Program-made: the position numbers and the translations under genes
Shown: positions 57,701 through 64,000 of the stretch, piece by piece
Numbering within the stretch: the stretch's first letter is position 1
Layout of the letters: each line of letters opens with the position of its first letter
Assembly: GCF_017876165.1 (NCBI RefSeq)
Contig: NZ_JAGINQ010000003.1
Coordinates: 310,001 to 374,000 of the forward strand
Reading direction: 5' to 3'
From: Azospirillum soli
GTDB lineage: Bacteria; Pseudomonadota; Alphaproteobacteria; Azospirillales; Azospirillaceae
Length of the DNA: 64,000 nt
Notes under the pieces: generated by a model
What the model was told of the DNA's origin: nothing
Seen by the model: only the letters and a program-made list of their open reading frames with translations
The model's database searches: none

Positions 57701-59017
57701 GTGGGCGTTCACCTGCATCAGGGCGGTGGGATCGGCGCTTCGCGGTGTCCAGCCGATCTCCTCGATCCGCAGTCCCGCACCGCCCGTCTGCCCGGCGAAG
57801 CGGAAATTGGCGGCGGTCAGCGTGTCGGCCGCGACGCCGTTGAGGCGCAGGCCGTCCGACGTGCCGTAGACCACGCTGGTGCCGGTGGCGTCGGAAGTGA
57901 AGGTCAGGTCGCCCATGCCGTGGATGCCGGCGGCGCCCGTCAGGTCGATCACGTCGCCAGAGGCGCCGGCCTGGAAGTCCTGCACATAGTCCCAGCCGTC
58001 GCCGGTGCGCGCGACGAACGTGTCGGAGCCGCCGCGCCCCTCCAGGTAATCGGCTCCGGCCCCCGCCGTGATGGTGTCGTTGCCCGCGCCGCCGACCAGA
58101 TTGTCGCGCCCGGCCGTTCCGGTCAGCGTCTGCCCGCCGCCCGCCGGCGGAGGCGTCGTCGGGCCGCCCGTGTCCTGCCCGGCGAATCGGAAATTGGCCG
58201 CCGTCAACGCGCCGGCCGGCACGCCGTTCAGGCGCATGCCGTCGTTCGGGCCGAACACCAGGCTGGTGCCCGACGCGTCGGAGGTGATGGTCAGGTCGGT
58301 CAGGGAACGGATGCTGCTCCAGGCGCGGAGGTCGAGCACGTCGCCGCCGGGGCCGGCCTGGAAATCCTGGATGTAGTCCCAGCTGTCGCCCGGCGCGCAG
58401 ACGAAGGTGTCCGACCCGCCGCCGCCCTCCAGGTAATCGTACCCGCCGCCGCCGATGATCGTGTCGGCGTCGGCCGAGCCGTACAGTTCGTCGCGCGCGC
58501 CCGTGCCGGTCAGCACCCGGCCCGCCGTGCCGCCGCCGGTCTGCGCATCGTCGTCGTCGCCCCCCTCCGTGTCGCCGCCGCCGGTGTCACCGCCACCGCC
58601 AGTGTCACCGCCAGTGTCACCGCCGCCGCCGGTGCCGCCGTCCGACGCGCCGGTGAAGAGGAAATGGGCGGTGGTGAGCGAGGAGGCGTTGACGCCCATC
58701 AGGCGCACGCCGTTGGAGGAGCCGAAGAGGATGACGGTGTCGCCGCCGTCGGCCTGGATGGTGAGATCGGCCATGGACCGGATGCCGGACCAACCGCGCA
58801 GGTCGAGGCGATCGCCCTCGGCCATATTGAAGTCGCCGATGCAGTCCCAGCCGCAGCCGGGATTGAAGACGAAGGTGTCGGCGCCGGTTCCGCCTTCGAT
58901 CCAATCGTCACCGGCGCCGCTGTCTATGGTGTCGCTGCCGCCGCCAGCGGCAAGGTAGTCGCGCTCCGCGGTGCCGGTCAGCGTGTCCGCTTCAGCTCCG
59001 CCCGTAAAGCTCGCCAT
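54794..59017 (-). CDS. Giant RTX protein with beta-propeller and PKD-like domains
   Basis: This 1407-residue protein has three N-terminal RTX/DUF blocks (about 1-420; repeats such as GGGSDTIDSGAGDD), the first two joined by a Gly/Asp/Thr-rich linker. About fifteen propeller-like repeats follow with the pattern ISADGRYVAFSS plus KDLQTG, as in TolB/PD40 proteins. They are interrupted by a PKD-like domain (TATIDWGDGR). A final calcium-binding RTX block (about 1330-1400) follows. It has no signal peptide and should leave by a type I system. GGAGG six bases before the ATG at 59017 sets the start. Substrate is unknown; a surface adhesin or matrix protein is likely. Confidence 0.9.
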   Translation of the reverse strand: MASFTGGAEADTLTGTAERDYLAAGGGSDTIDSGAGDDWIEGGTGADTFVFNPGCGWDCIGDFNMAEGDRLDLRGWSGIRSMADLTIQADGGDTVILFGSSNGVRLMGVNASSLTTAHFLFTGASDGGTGGGGDTGGDTGGGGDTGGGDTEGGDDDDAQTGGGTAGRVLTGTGARDELYGSADADTIIGGGGYDYLEGGGGSDTFVCAPGDSWDYIQDFQAGPGGDVLDLRAWSSIRSLTDLTITSDASGTSLVFGPNDGMRLNGVPAGALTAANFRFAGQDTGGPTTPPPAGGGQTLTGTAGRDNLVGGAGNDTITAGAGADYLEGRGGSDTFVARTGDGWDYVQDFQAGASGDVIDLTGAAGIHGMGDLTFTSDATGTSVVYGTSDGLRLNGVAADTLTAANFRFAGQTGGAGLRIEEIGWTPRSADPTALMQVNAHADGTALNVGSDAGLGAVSGDGRYAVFSARTTDGSSVFLKDLETGALRTLAQAEKFPDQSGGYIYSDATISADGRYAGFIRTRGYNTYGSYPTDTVQIMDLQTGSVVSTLSADNSISELRLSADGRYASFSSLAIGRSSSSPSYVHHVDLHGTRTNSGVPGSWNSILSSDGQRIVYTATVDGTRGVYLWDVPSGTKTRLAIDPAAGAMPLAFSADGHGLLFTSGADGLVSGDGNGAADLFLHNLDSGTTTRVSTTSTGGEANGASASGTLTADGRTLVFVSSASNLVDSDTNGQADIFAKDLQTGAVRRISTAADGEQFNGASTALSASADGGRVVYTTSPTNLDPDAAEVRRDIVAVDTETLAANGRYGAAGNVNLTFRFATGTAAAGTATIDWGDGRTSVQTASAGVTALSAEHQYAAGGQYAGSVTLSDQQGGTATVAFAVQSAPNPGALRRASVGADGLEFPFYSYSHSPLLGGDGHAIAFTNGTMTMVKNFQTGAVVRAPGSSGTAERSVSSDMNTVVYNRWYERVLPGTSHRSNVLEVYALNVQTGAEVHVSTASDGTLGNGLSDAGAISGNGRYVAFSSVASNFVANDGNGQKDIFVKDLQTGGLVCASTTADGQLTPGASLQPRISADGRTVLFQYIGPDHVGDGLYVKDLQTGTRSLVASGVPDSRYALSANGRYAAYLAPAGAGGGAGGGAGQPMVAYVHDLQTGTVAVASAGADGTPGDGAASEIVISDDGRYVAFSSTATNLVSDTLDGSAHIFHKDMQTGAVTLVRMPDGPAPTPSPFGFRTHNLSISGDGRYVGFASESTSLVPGDTNGTSDVFLFDTRAAGSTLTGGTGHDVLLGNALGDTLAGGDGEDYLAGGDGDDMLDGNAGADLLAGGTGADTLTGGVGADVFSFGQHSGMDVITDFNPLGDRIQLAAEQDWTVGMTTSGDALIWFTSTDGVTLTGVRPDQVTSGLFVTG

Positions 59018-59280
59018 TCCCATCCTCCGCAACATGCCATTGGGCTAAAATGCGACGCAATCCTCCGTTGAAGGAGGCCGCCGGGCAATGTCGCGTTGGG
59101 AGGGGTTCCCATGGTGGAAATGCAACTCGTTCTCGGTCGCCGGATAGATACTTAGTATCCTACACGATGTCTCCTCGGGCGAACGGGGTAGCAGGTATAC
59201 GTATTCGCGGCGCTCAACCGGTTATGCTTCGGCTGAATGCAAGCGGCATACGATCTCGCAAATCCGAGCAAGGCCGCGCC

Positions 59281-59643
59281 TTACCCGATTCCAAGCAGCG
59301 CCTTCACGTTCTTGATGATGGCGCCGTCGCTGAAGGGCTTTTGAACGACGACGAGCTGTCCAGGCTCTTCCTGGGGAAGCCGCTCGCTATAGCCGGTCGT
59401 CACCAGAATCGGCAGCTCGGGGCGCAGTTCCCGCATGCGGCTGATCAGAGTCGTGCCATCGACGTGCGGCATCCGGATATCCGTGATGAGGACATCCGCG
59501 GGATCGGCTTGATCGATCTTGATGGCGTCGAACCCGTTGCGTCCTATCGTGACGCGATAGCCGTGAGACTCCAACGCTTCGGCAACGGTCACCGCCACGA
59601 GCGCATCATCTTCGGCGACAATCACATGAAACGGTTGCGACAT
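59281..59643 (-). CDS. Single-domain response regulator
   Basis: This 120-residue protein is a lone receiver: acidic pocket AEDDALV, phospho-acceptor Asp in LITDIRMPHVDG, Thr in VTTGYS and Lys in VQKPFS. It has no output domain, so it acts by binding a partner or as a phosphate shuttle. No kinase is adjacent. The 263-base gap downstream holds the promoter side of the giant RTX gene and nothing else I recognise. Confidence 0.93.
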   Translation of the reverse strand: MSQPFHVIVAEDDALVAVTVAEALESHGYRVTIGRNGFDAIKIDQADPADVLITDIRMPHVDGTTLISRMRELRPELPILVTTGYSERLPQEEPGQLVVVQKPFSDGAIIKNVKALLGIG

Positions 59644-59801
59644 GATGGGAGAGCCTCATTCCAATGGGTGCGTCGATAACATACAGCCGATCGATCGGCG
59701 GTGCACCACGACGGAACGGCTGATGAACCTCTGACGCGTCGGTCCGACGGCCTATGCGGAAATATCCGGGGATACACTCCGCGCCGGGTATGGAACGGGA
59801 A

Positions 59802-60623
59802 TCACAGCCCGCGTCCCGGCGGATCCAGGCGCGGCACGCCATAGTCGGCCAGGATGGCGTCGATGGCCGCGTGGTTGCGTTCGAGCGCTTCGCTGATCCG
59901 GTCGAAGAAGTCCGATTCTCCGCGCCGGATGCCCATGGAGATGTCGAAGGCCATGGGCAGCCTCGGCCCGTCAACGGGCGGCGTGGGGGTCAGGATCAGC
60001 GGCACCGGCTGGTGCTTGGCGAAATAGCCGGCGACCGGCCCCCAGACGACGGCGACGTCCACGGCACCCGTCGCCACAGCCGCGACGATGCCGCCGGCTC
60101 CGTCGTCCCGGCCATAATCGCCGTAGACCATGTATCCGGTGACGTTGCCGATGATGCCCCGCCGCGACAGCGCGTGGGCCGGTGGGGTGTTGGCGAAGTC
60201 GTCGCCGATCATCTGGACGCCGATGCGCAGGGTTCGAAGCCGGGGATCGTCGAAGGATTCGATGCCCGGCCCGTCCGCCGCCCGCGTCACGAACACATAG
60301 CCGGAGCGGTAATAGGGCGCCGTGGCCGCCAGCATCTCCAGCGCGCTCGGCACGCCGGGGATCAGGTCACACAGCCCGGCCTTCAGCGTGTTGCGGATGT
60401 ACCCGCGCCGCTGCGGCCACCATGTGTAGGCGACCGGCACGCCGAGGTCGGCGGCGATCAACTCCACGATCTTGTTCTCGAACCCCTCTCCCCGCTCGTT
60501 GGAGAAGGGAAGGTTGTTCGGATCGGCGCAGACGCGCAGTTCATGCAGTGGCTCGGCCGCCGCCGTCCCGGCCAACAGCACAAGCAGGCAGAAGGCCACG
60601 CGCAGCATCGTCCCGCCCTTCAT
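59802..60623 (-). CDS. Periplasmic substrate-binding protein, quinoprotein-associated type
   Basis: This 273-residue protein has a signal peptide (about 1-23, ending TAAAEP) and a solute-binding fold (LRVCADPNNLPFSNERGEGFENK at the start). It resembles the family that accompanies quinoprotein (PQQ) dehydrogenases (MoxJ-like). No dehydrogenase or ABC transporter is in view. The ATG at 60623 overlaps the cytochrome c stop (ATGA) and is preferred; an ATG at 60608 with a GGGCGGG site is an alternative. It is the last gene of the oxidase operon. Confidence 0.85.
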   Translation of the reverse strand: MKGGTMLRVAFCLLVLLAGTAAAEPLHELRVCADPNNLPFSNERGEGFENKIVELIAADLGVPVAYTWWPQRRGYIRNTLKAGLCDLIPGVPSALEMLAATAPYYRSGYVFVTRAADGPGIESFDDPRLRTLRIGVQMIGDDFANTPPAHALSRRGIIGNVTGYMVYGDYGRDDGAGGIVAAVATGAVDVAVVWGPVAGYFAKHQPVPLILTPTPPVDGPRLPMAFDISMGIRRGESDFFDRISEALERNHAAIDAILADYGVPRLDPPGRGL

Positions 60624-61033
60624 TTCAGCGTGTAGAGAAAGGCCGCGATGTGCCGGGCGTCATCCTCGCTCACGTCCAGCCTGGGCATGGCGGTCATCGG
60701 GTCCACGCCGGGCGGATCGCGGATCCATAGGACGAGGTTGTCCGGCGTGTTCTGAAGCACCCCCGCCACATAGACCCGGCTGGCGATGCCGCCCAGCGGC
60801 GGGCCGACCTGCCCGTTCGCCCGCTGCACGCCGGGGATGGTGTGGCAGGACCCGCAGCCGTAGCGCAGCACCATCTCCCGCCCCCTGGCGGGCGTTCCCC
60901 CGGTCAGGTCGGCGGCACGCGTCTCCAACTCCCGGCTCTGGTCCTCGTAGGCGTAGGCGGCCAAGCCCGCCGCCCCCACCGCCAGAAGGACGCCGACCGC
61001 CACCATGGTGCGTGTGGACAGGCTGTCGATCAT
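60620..61033 (-). CDS. Membrane-anchored cytochrome c
   Basis: This 137-residue protein has an N-terminal membrane helix (about 10-28) and one class I cytochrome c domain: heme motif CGSCH near residue 60 and a Met ligand likely in MTAMPRL near residue 115. It should bring electrons to the oxidase on the periplasmic side. Start and stop overlap both neighbours as ATGA. Confidence 0.92.
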   Translation of the reverse strand: MIDSLSTRTMVAVGVLLAVGAAGLAAYAYEDQSRELETRAADLTGGTPARGREMVLRYGCGSCHTIPGVQRANGQVGPPLGGIASRVYVAGVLQNTPDNLVLWIRDPPGVDPMTAMPRLDVSEDDARHIAAFLYTLK

Positions 61034-61383
61034 CGCTCGCACCCCGTCAGAAAGACGCCGGCCAGCGCCTGCGCCAGGATCACCAGCACGAAGAAGGCCG
61101 CCAGCCCGAGGCTGAGCCCCGCGACGAAGCGGCGGTTGCCGGGTCCAGGGGCGAGCTCGTGGCCGCTTTCCGACCGCCGGGCCCGCCAGGACGTGAAGCC
61201 GGCGGCGGCCGTCACCACGGCCAACGCGATGCCGAGCGCCACCACCGGCCAGCCGTTGCCCTGCGCGCAGGTCCAGGGCACCAGAGCGCCGCCGACCTGC
61301 TGTTGCAGGAAAGCCGCCGCCGGCCCGATGGCAAGCCCGGCCCATGTGCTGAACCTCCGGGTGCGCTGTTCGGAGAACGGCAT
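61030..61383 (-). CDS. Small membrane protein of the oxidase operon
   Basis: This 117-residue protein has three hydrophobic segments (about 12-30, 43-62 and 88-110) and no motif I recognise. Position between subunit III and the cytochrome c gene suggests an extra or assembly subunit. The ribosome site GGGGAGGGGAG is strong. It overlaps the cytochrome gene by ATGA. Confidence 0.75.
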   Translation of the reverse strand: MPFSEQRTRRFSTWAGLAIGPAAAFLQQQVGGALVPWTCAQGNGWPVVALGIALAVVTAAAGFTSWRARRSESGHELAPGPGNRRFVAGLSLGLAAFFVLVILAQALAGVFLTGCER

Positions 61384-61396
61384 GGCTCCCCTCCCC

Positions 61397-62005
61397 TCAC
61401 ACGGCACGCGGCAGCAGGTAGAGCAGCGCGTAGATCGGCACCCACGCCGCCACCACGAAATTCCAGTACATGGCGTTGTCGGTGACGTCCCCCAGCCGGC
61501 GCGGGTCCTTGCCATGCTTGGTGAGGATCAGCACCGCCAGCACCGCCGTGTCGCCGACGTCGGTCACCAGATGCAAGGTGTGCAGCCCCAGGATCGTCCA
61601 TATGATGGAGCCATAGGCGTTGCTGTCCCACAGCACGTTCAGCACGGTGAACTCGAACCACCGGATCACCAGCGTCAGGACGCCGATCGCCAGCATCACC
61701 AGAACGGCGATGCGGCTGCGGGGCACATCCTCCCGCTCCGCCATGCGCTTGGCCCAGACGTTGGGGGCGAGGCTGAGGACCAGCAGCACGGTCATCAGCG
61801 TGCCCCACAACAGCTCCGGCGGCGGCATGCCGGGCGGCCAGTGCTGGAACTGCATCATCAGATACAGGTAGGTGAAGCCGGCCAGAACGAAGGCGAAGCC
61901 CTCGATCAGGATGAAGCCGATGGTGCCCCACCAGGTCAGGTTGCTCGGCCCGTGACCGTGGGTCGGCAGGTGGGAGACGTCCCGGACGAAGTTCCGCTCC
62001 ATCAT
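61397..62005 (-). CDS. coxC: Heme-copper oxidase subunit III
   Basis: This 202-residue protein with five membrane helices matches cytochrome c oxidase subunit III of the short bacterial form (WWGTIGFILIEGFAFVLAG early, LGLHTLHLVTD in the middle and MYWNFVVAAWVPIYALLYL at the end). It stabilises subunit I. Its ATG overlaps the subunit I stop codon (ATGA). Confidence 0.93.
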   Translation of the reverse strand: MMERNFVRDVSHLPTHGHGPSNLTWWGTIGFILIEGFAFVLAGFTYLYLMMQFQHWPPGMPPPELLWGTLMTVLLVLSLAPNVWAKRMAEREDVPRSRIAVLVMLAIGVLTLVIRWFEFTVLNVLWDSNAYGSIIWTILGLHTLHLVTDVGDTAVLAVLILTKHGKDPRRLGDVTDNAMYWNFVVAAWVPIYALLYLLPRAV

Positions 62006-63939
62006 GACTCCACCACCGGTTCCGTGGGCGTGCGGCTCCGCTTCGGCCAGAACCAGCCGATCAGCCCGACCGCCAGCGGGATCGAGCCCCAGACCACCGC
62101 CGAGGGCGTGAAGATCGACCCGATGAACAGCACCGTGATCGCCAGCGCCGACAGCAGCGGCCAGATGGTCGGCCGGGGCGACGGCTCGCGCAGGTCGGGA
62201 TGGGCGTCCACCACGGTGGTCAGCAGCACCTCCCGCTCCTCGACGCGCAGGCCGTGCACCACCGGCAGGCGCCCGCGCGAATCCCACAGCGGCTCCAGCC
62301 CCTCCACCACGGGGATGTGCGCGAAGTTGTAGCTGGGCGGCGGGGAGGAGGTCGCCCACTCCAGCGTTCCCGCCCCCCACGGGTTCGGCCCGGCGATCCG
62401 CCCTCCGCGCAGGCTGACCAGCACGTTGACGATGAACAGCGCGACGCCGGCCGCGATCATCAGCGCGCCGATGGTGGCCGTCAGGTTCATGCCCGCCCAG
62501 CCCAGCTCCGCCGGGTAGGTGTAGACGCGCCTCGGCATGCCGACCATGCCCAGCAGATGCATGGGGAAGAAGGCGACGTTGAAGCCGACGAAGAACAGCC
62601 CAAAGTTCCAGCGCCCCAGCCGCTCGCTCAGCATCCGCCCGGTGATCTTCGGGAACCAGAAATAGAAGGCCCCGAACAGCGGGAACACCGCGCCGCCGAT
62701 CAGCACGTAATGGAAGTGCGCCACGACGAAATAGGTGTCGTGCACCTGCTGGTCGAAGGGCACCGAGGCCAGCATCACCCCGGTCAGGCCCCCCAGCACG
62801 AAGATGACGACGAAGCCGACGACGAACAGCAGCGGCGTCCTCCACTGCGGCTGGCCGTCCCACAGCGTGGCGATCCAGCAGAAGATCTGAATGCCGCTGG
62901 GGATGGCGATCATCATGCTGGCCGCCGTGAAATAGCTGACGCCCAGGCGCGGCAGGCCGGTGGCGAACATGTGATGCACCCACAGCCCGAAGCCGAGGAA
63001 GGCCGTGGCGATCAGCGCCAGCACCATCGGCAGATGCCCGAACACCGGCCGGCGCGCCATGGCCGCGACGATGCTCGACACCATGCCCAGCGCCGGCAGG
63101 AAGATGATGTAGACCTCCGGATGGCCGAAGAACCAGAACAGGTGCTGCCACAGCAGCGGATCGCCGCCCTCCGCCGGGTTGAAGAAGTGGGTGCCAATCA
63201 GCCGGTCCATGATCAGGAAGCTGCTGGCCAGCATGATCGACGGCATGGCGAAGACCACCATGAAGGAGGTCACCAGCATCGACCAGACAAACAGCGGCAC
63301 CCGGTTCAGGCTCATCCCCGGCGCGCGCATCTTCAGCACCGTGACGATCACTTCCACCGCGACGGCCAGCGCCGCCACCTCCGTGAAGGTGATCATCTGC
63401 GCCCAGAAGTCGGTGCGCTTGCCCGGCGAATATTCCGGCCCCGACAGCGGGACATAGCTGAACCAACCCGCCTCCGGCCCGGTGTTCAGCAGGAAGGCGA
63501 CGTACAGCATGATGCCGCCGGCCAGATAGACCCAATAGCTGAAGGCGTTCAGGCGCGGAAAGGCGATGTTCCGCGTGCCCACCATCAGCGGCACGAGATA
63601 GACGGCCATCGCCTCCATGATCGGCACGGCGAACAGGAACATCATCGTCGTGCCGTGCATGGAGAAGATCTGGTTGTAGCGATCCGGCCCGACCAGCGTT
63701 CCCTCCGGCTGCGCCAGTTGCAACCGCATCAGCAGCGCCAGGATGCCGCCCAGCAGGAAGAAGACGAAGCCGGTGACGATGTAGCGCCGGCCGATCAGCT
63801 TGTGGTCCACCGTGGTCAGCCAACCCCACAGGCCCGGCGCGGTGCCCCAGGTCCGCTCCAGCCGACGGCAGGTCTCGTCCTCGTTGAGGCCTGGGCCGTC
63901 GCGAAGCTCATCGGAGGGATGGCTGTCCTTGGGACTCAT
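62002..63939 (-). CDS. coxA: Heme-copper oxidase subunit I
   Basis: This 645-residue protein is the catalytic subunit of an aa3/caa3-type oxidase. Heme and copper ligands are present: His95 (SMHGTTMM), the CuB His and cross-linked Tyr in GHPEVYIIFLP, VHHMFATG, and HFHYV. HPEVY keeps the D-channel Glu. The D-channel entry Asp (RsCcO Asp132) is replaced by Asn124 in GTRNIAFPRLN. Two extra C-terminal helices (about 565-630) follow the usual twelve. It is coupled to subunit III, and a subunit with a cytochrome c end lies upstream. Confidence 0.95.
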   Translation of the reverse strand: MSPKDSHPSDELRDGPGLNEDETCRRLERTWGTAPGLWGWLTTVDHKLIGRRYIVTGFVFFLLGGILALLMRLQLAQPEGTLVGPDRYNQIFSMHGTTMMFLFAVPIMEAMAVYLVPLMVGTRNIAFPRLNAFSYWVYLAGGIMLYVAFLLNTGPEAGWFSYVPLSGPEYSPGKRTDFWAQMITFTEVAALAVAVEVIVTVLKMRAPGMSLNRVPLFVWSMLVTSFMVVFAMPSIMLASSFLIMDRLIGTHFFNPAEGGDPLLWQHLFWFFGHPEVYIIFLPALGMVSSIVAAMARRPVFGHLPMVLALIATAFLGFGLWVHHMFATGLPRLGVSYFTAASMMIAIPSGIQIFCWIATLWDGQPQWRTPLLFVVGFVVIFVLGGLTGVMLASVPFDQQVHDTYFVVAHFHYVLIGGAVFPLFGAFYFWFPKITGRMLSERLGRWNFGLFFVGFNVAFFPMHLLGMVGMPRRVYTYPAELGWAGMNLTATIGALMIAAGVALFIVNVLVSLRGGRIAGPNPWGAGTLEWATSSPPPSYNFAHIPVVEGLEPLWDSRGRLPVVHGLRVEEREVLLTTVVDAHPDLREPSPRPTIWPLLSALAITVLFIGSIFTPSAVVWGSIPLAVGLIGWFWPKRSRTPTEPVVES

Positions 63940-63946
63940 CCGCGCC

Positions 63947-64000
63947 TCACTTCAAGCTGTCGAGATAGGCGACCAGCGCCTGGAGGTCGGGCGGCGGCAC
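63947..64000 (-). CDS. coxB: C-terminal end of the upstream oxidase gene, probably subunit II with cytochrome c domain
   Basis: Only the last 17 residues are in the window (VPPPDLQALVAYLDSLK). This is the typical C-terminal helix of a class I cytochrome c domain. Upstream of subunit I it most likely belongs to a caa3-type subunit II fused to cytochrome c, but a separate cytochrome cannot be excluded. Confidence 0.6.
   Translation of the reverse strand: MPPPDLQALVAYLDSLK

Noticed and set aside
55403..59071. A 1222-codon open frame on the plus strand opposite the giant RTX gene
   Set aside because: Its translation is low-complexity Arg/Ala/Gly/Val sequence with no motifs. It is the mirror of a GC-rich repetitive gene on the other strand.

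Overview
The window is high-GC DNA from a nitrogen-fixing alphaproteobacterium, most likely Azospirillum or a close Rhodospirillales relative. Reasons: a molybdenum nif cluster linked to fixABCX, NifA/sigma-54 control sites, a chemoreceptor ending in a PilZ domain (an architecture known from Azospirillum), and many hybrid and DUF3369 signalling proteins. The species call is an inference. nifA, nifB, nifQ and nifZ are not in the window.

Positions 1-17.9 kb are the nitrogen-fixation block. It starts inside nifD and continues with nifK and a terminator. Three NifA/sigma-54 controlled operons follow: nifE-nifN-nifX-(DUF269)-(DUF683)-fdxB; iscA(nif)-nifU-nifS-nifV-cysE-nifW; and fixA-fixB-fixC-fixX. 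Each has paired TGT-N10-ACA activator sites and a GG-N10-GC promoter. Together they supply the MoFe protein, FeMo-cofactor assembly, Fe-S clusters, cysteine, homocitrate and low-potential electrons. Two genes pointing the other way (a small helical-repeat protein and a TPR/glycosyltransferase-like protein) sit between the operons.

Positions 18-25.5 kb hold a signalling group: an MCP with a C-terminal PilZ domain, a hybrid histidine kinase and an HD-GYP protein. The last two share the same REC-DUF3369 front end. Positions 25.5-29.1 kb are accessory: a MoaD/ThiS-like protein, a BglII-like restriction enzyme convergent with an MT-A70-like methyltransferase and a small regulator candidate, then a YgjV-Crp pair. 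Positions 29.2-39.9 kb carry CoA enzymes, a double cold-shock protein, an RTX multicopper oxidase broken by an exact 22-bp duplication, a RecD2-like helicase and malate synthase G.

Positions 39.9-42.7 kb are a three-gene OpgC/SGNH operon with one SGNH protein that looks catalytically dead. tRNA-Val(GAC) follows, then an N-formylglutamate amidohydrolase, a very large flagellin with a sigma-54 promoter and lower-GC centre, and a likely small RNA. otsA-glk, a HisKA_2 sensor kinase, a uracil-DNA glycosylase and pterin dehydratase come next. mutL is flanked by insertion-sequence remnants. A giant RTX/beta-propeller protein and a lone receiver follow. The window ends in a leftward heme-copper oxidase operon (cox II end, cox I, cox III, small membrane protein, cytochrome c, periplasmic binding protein).
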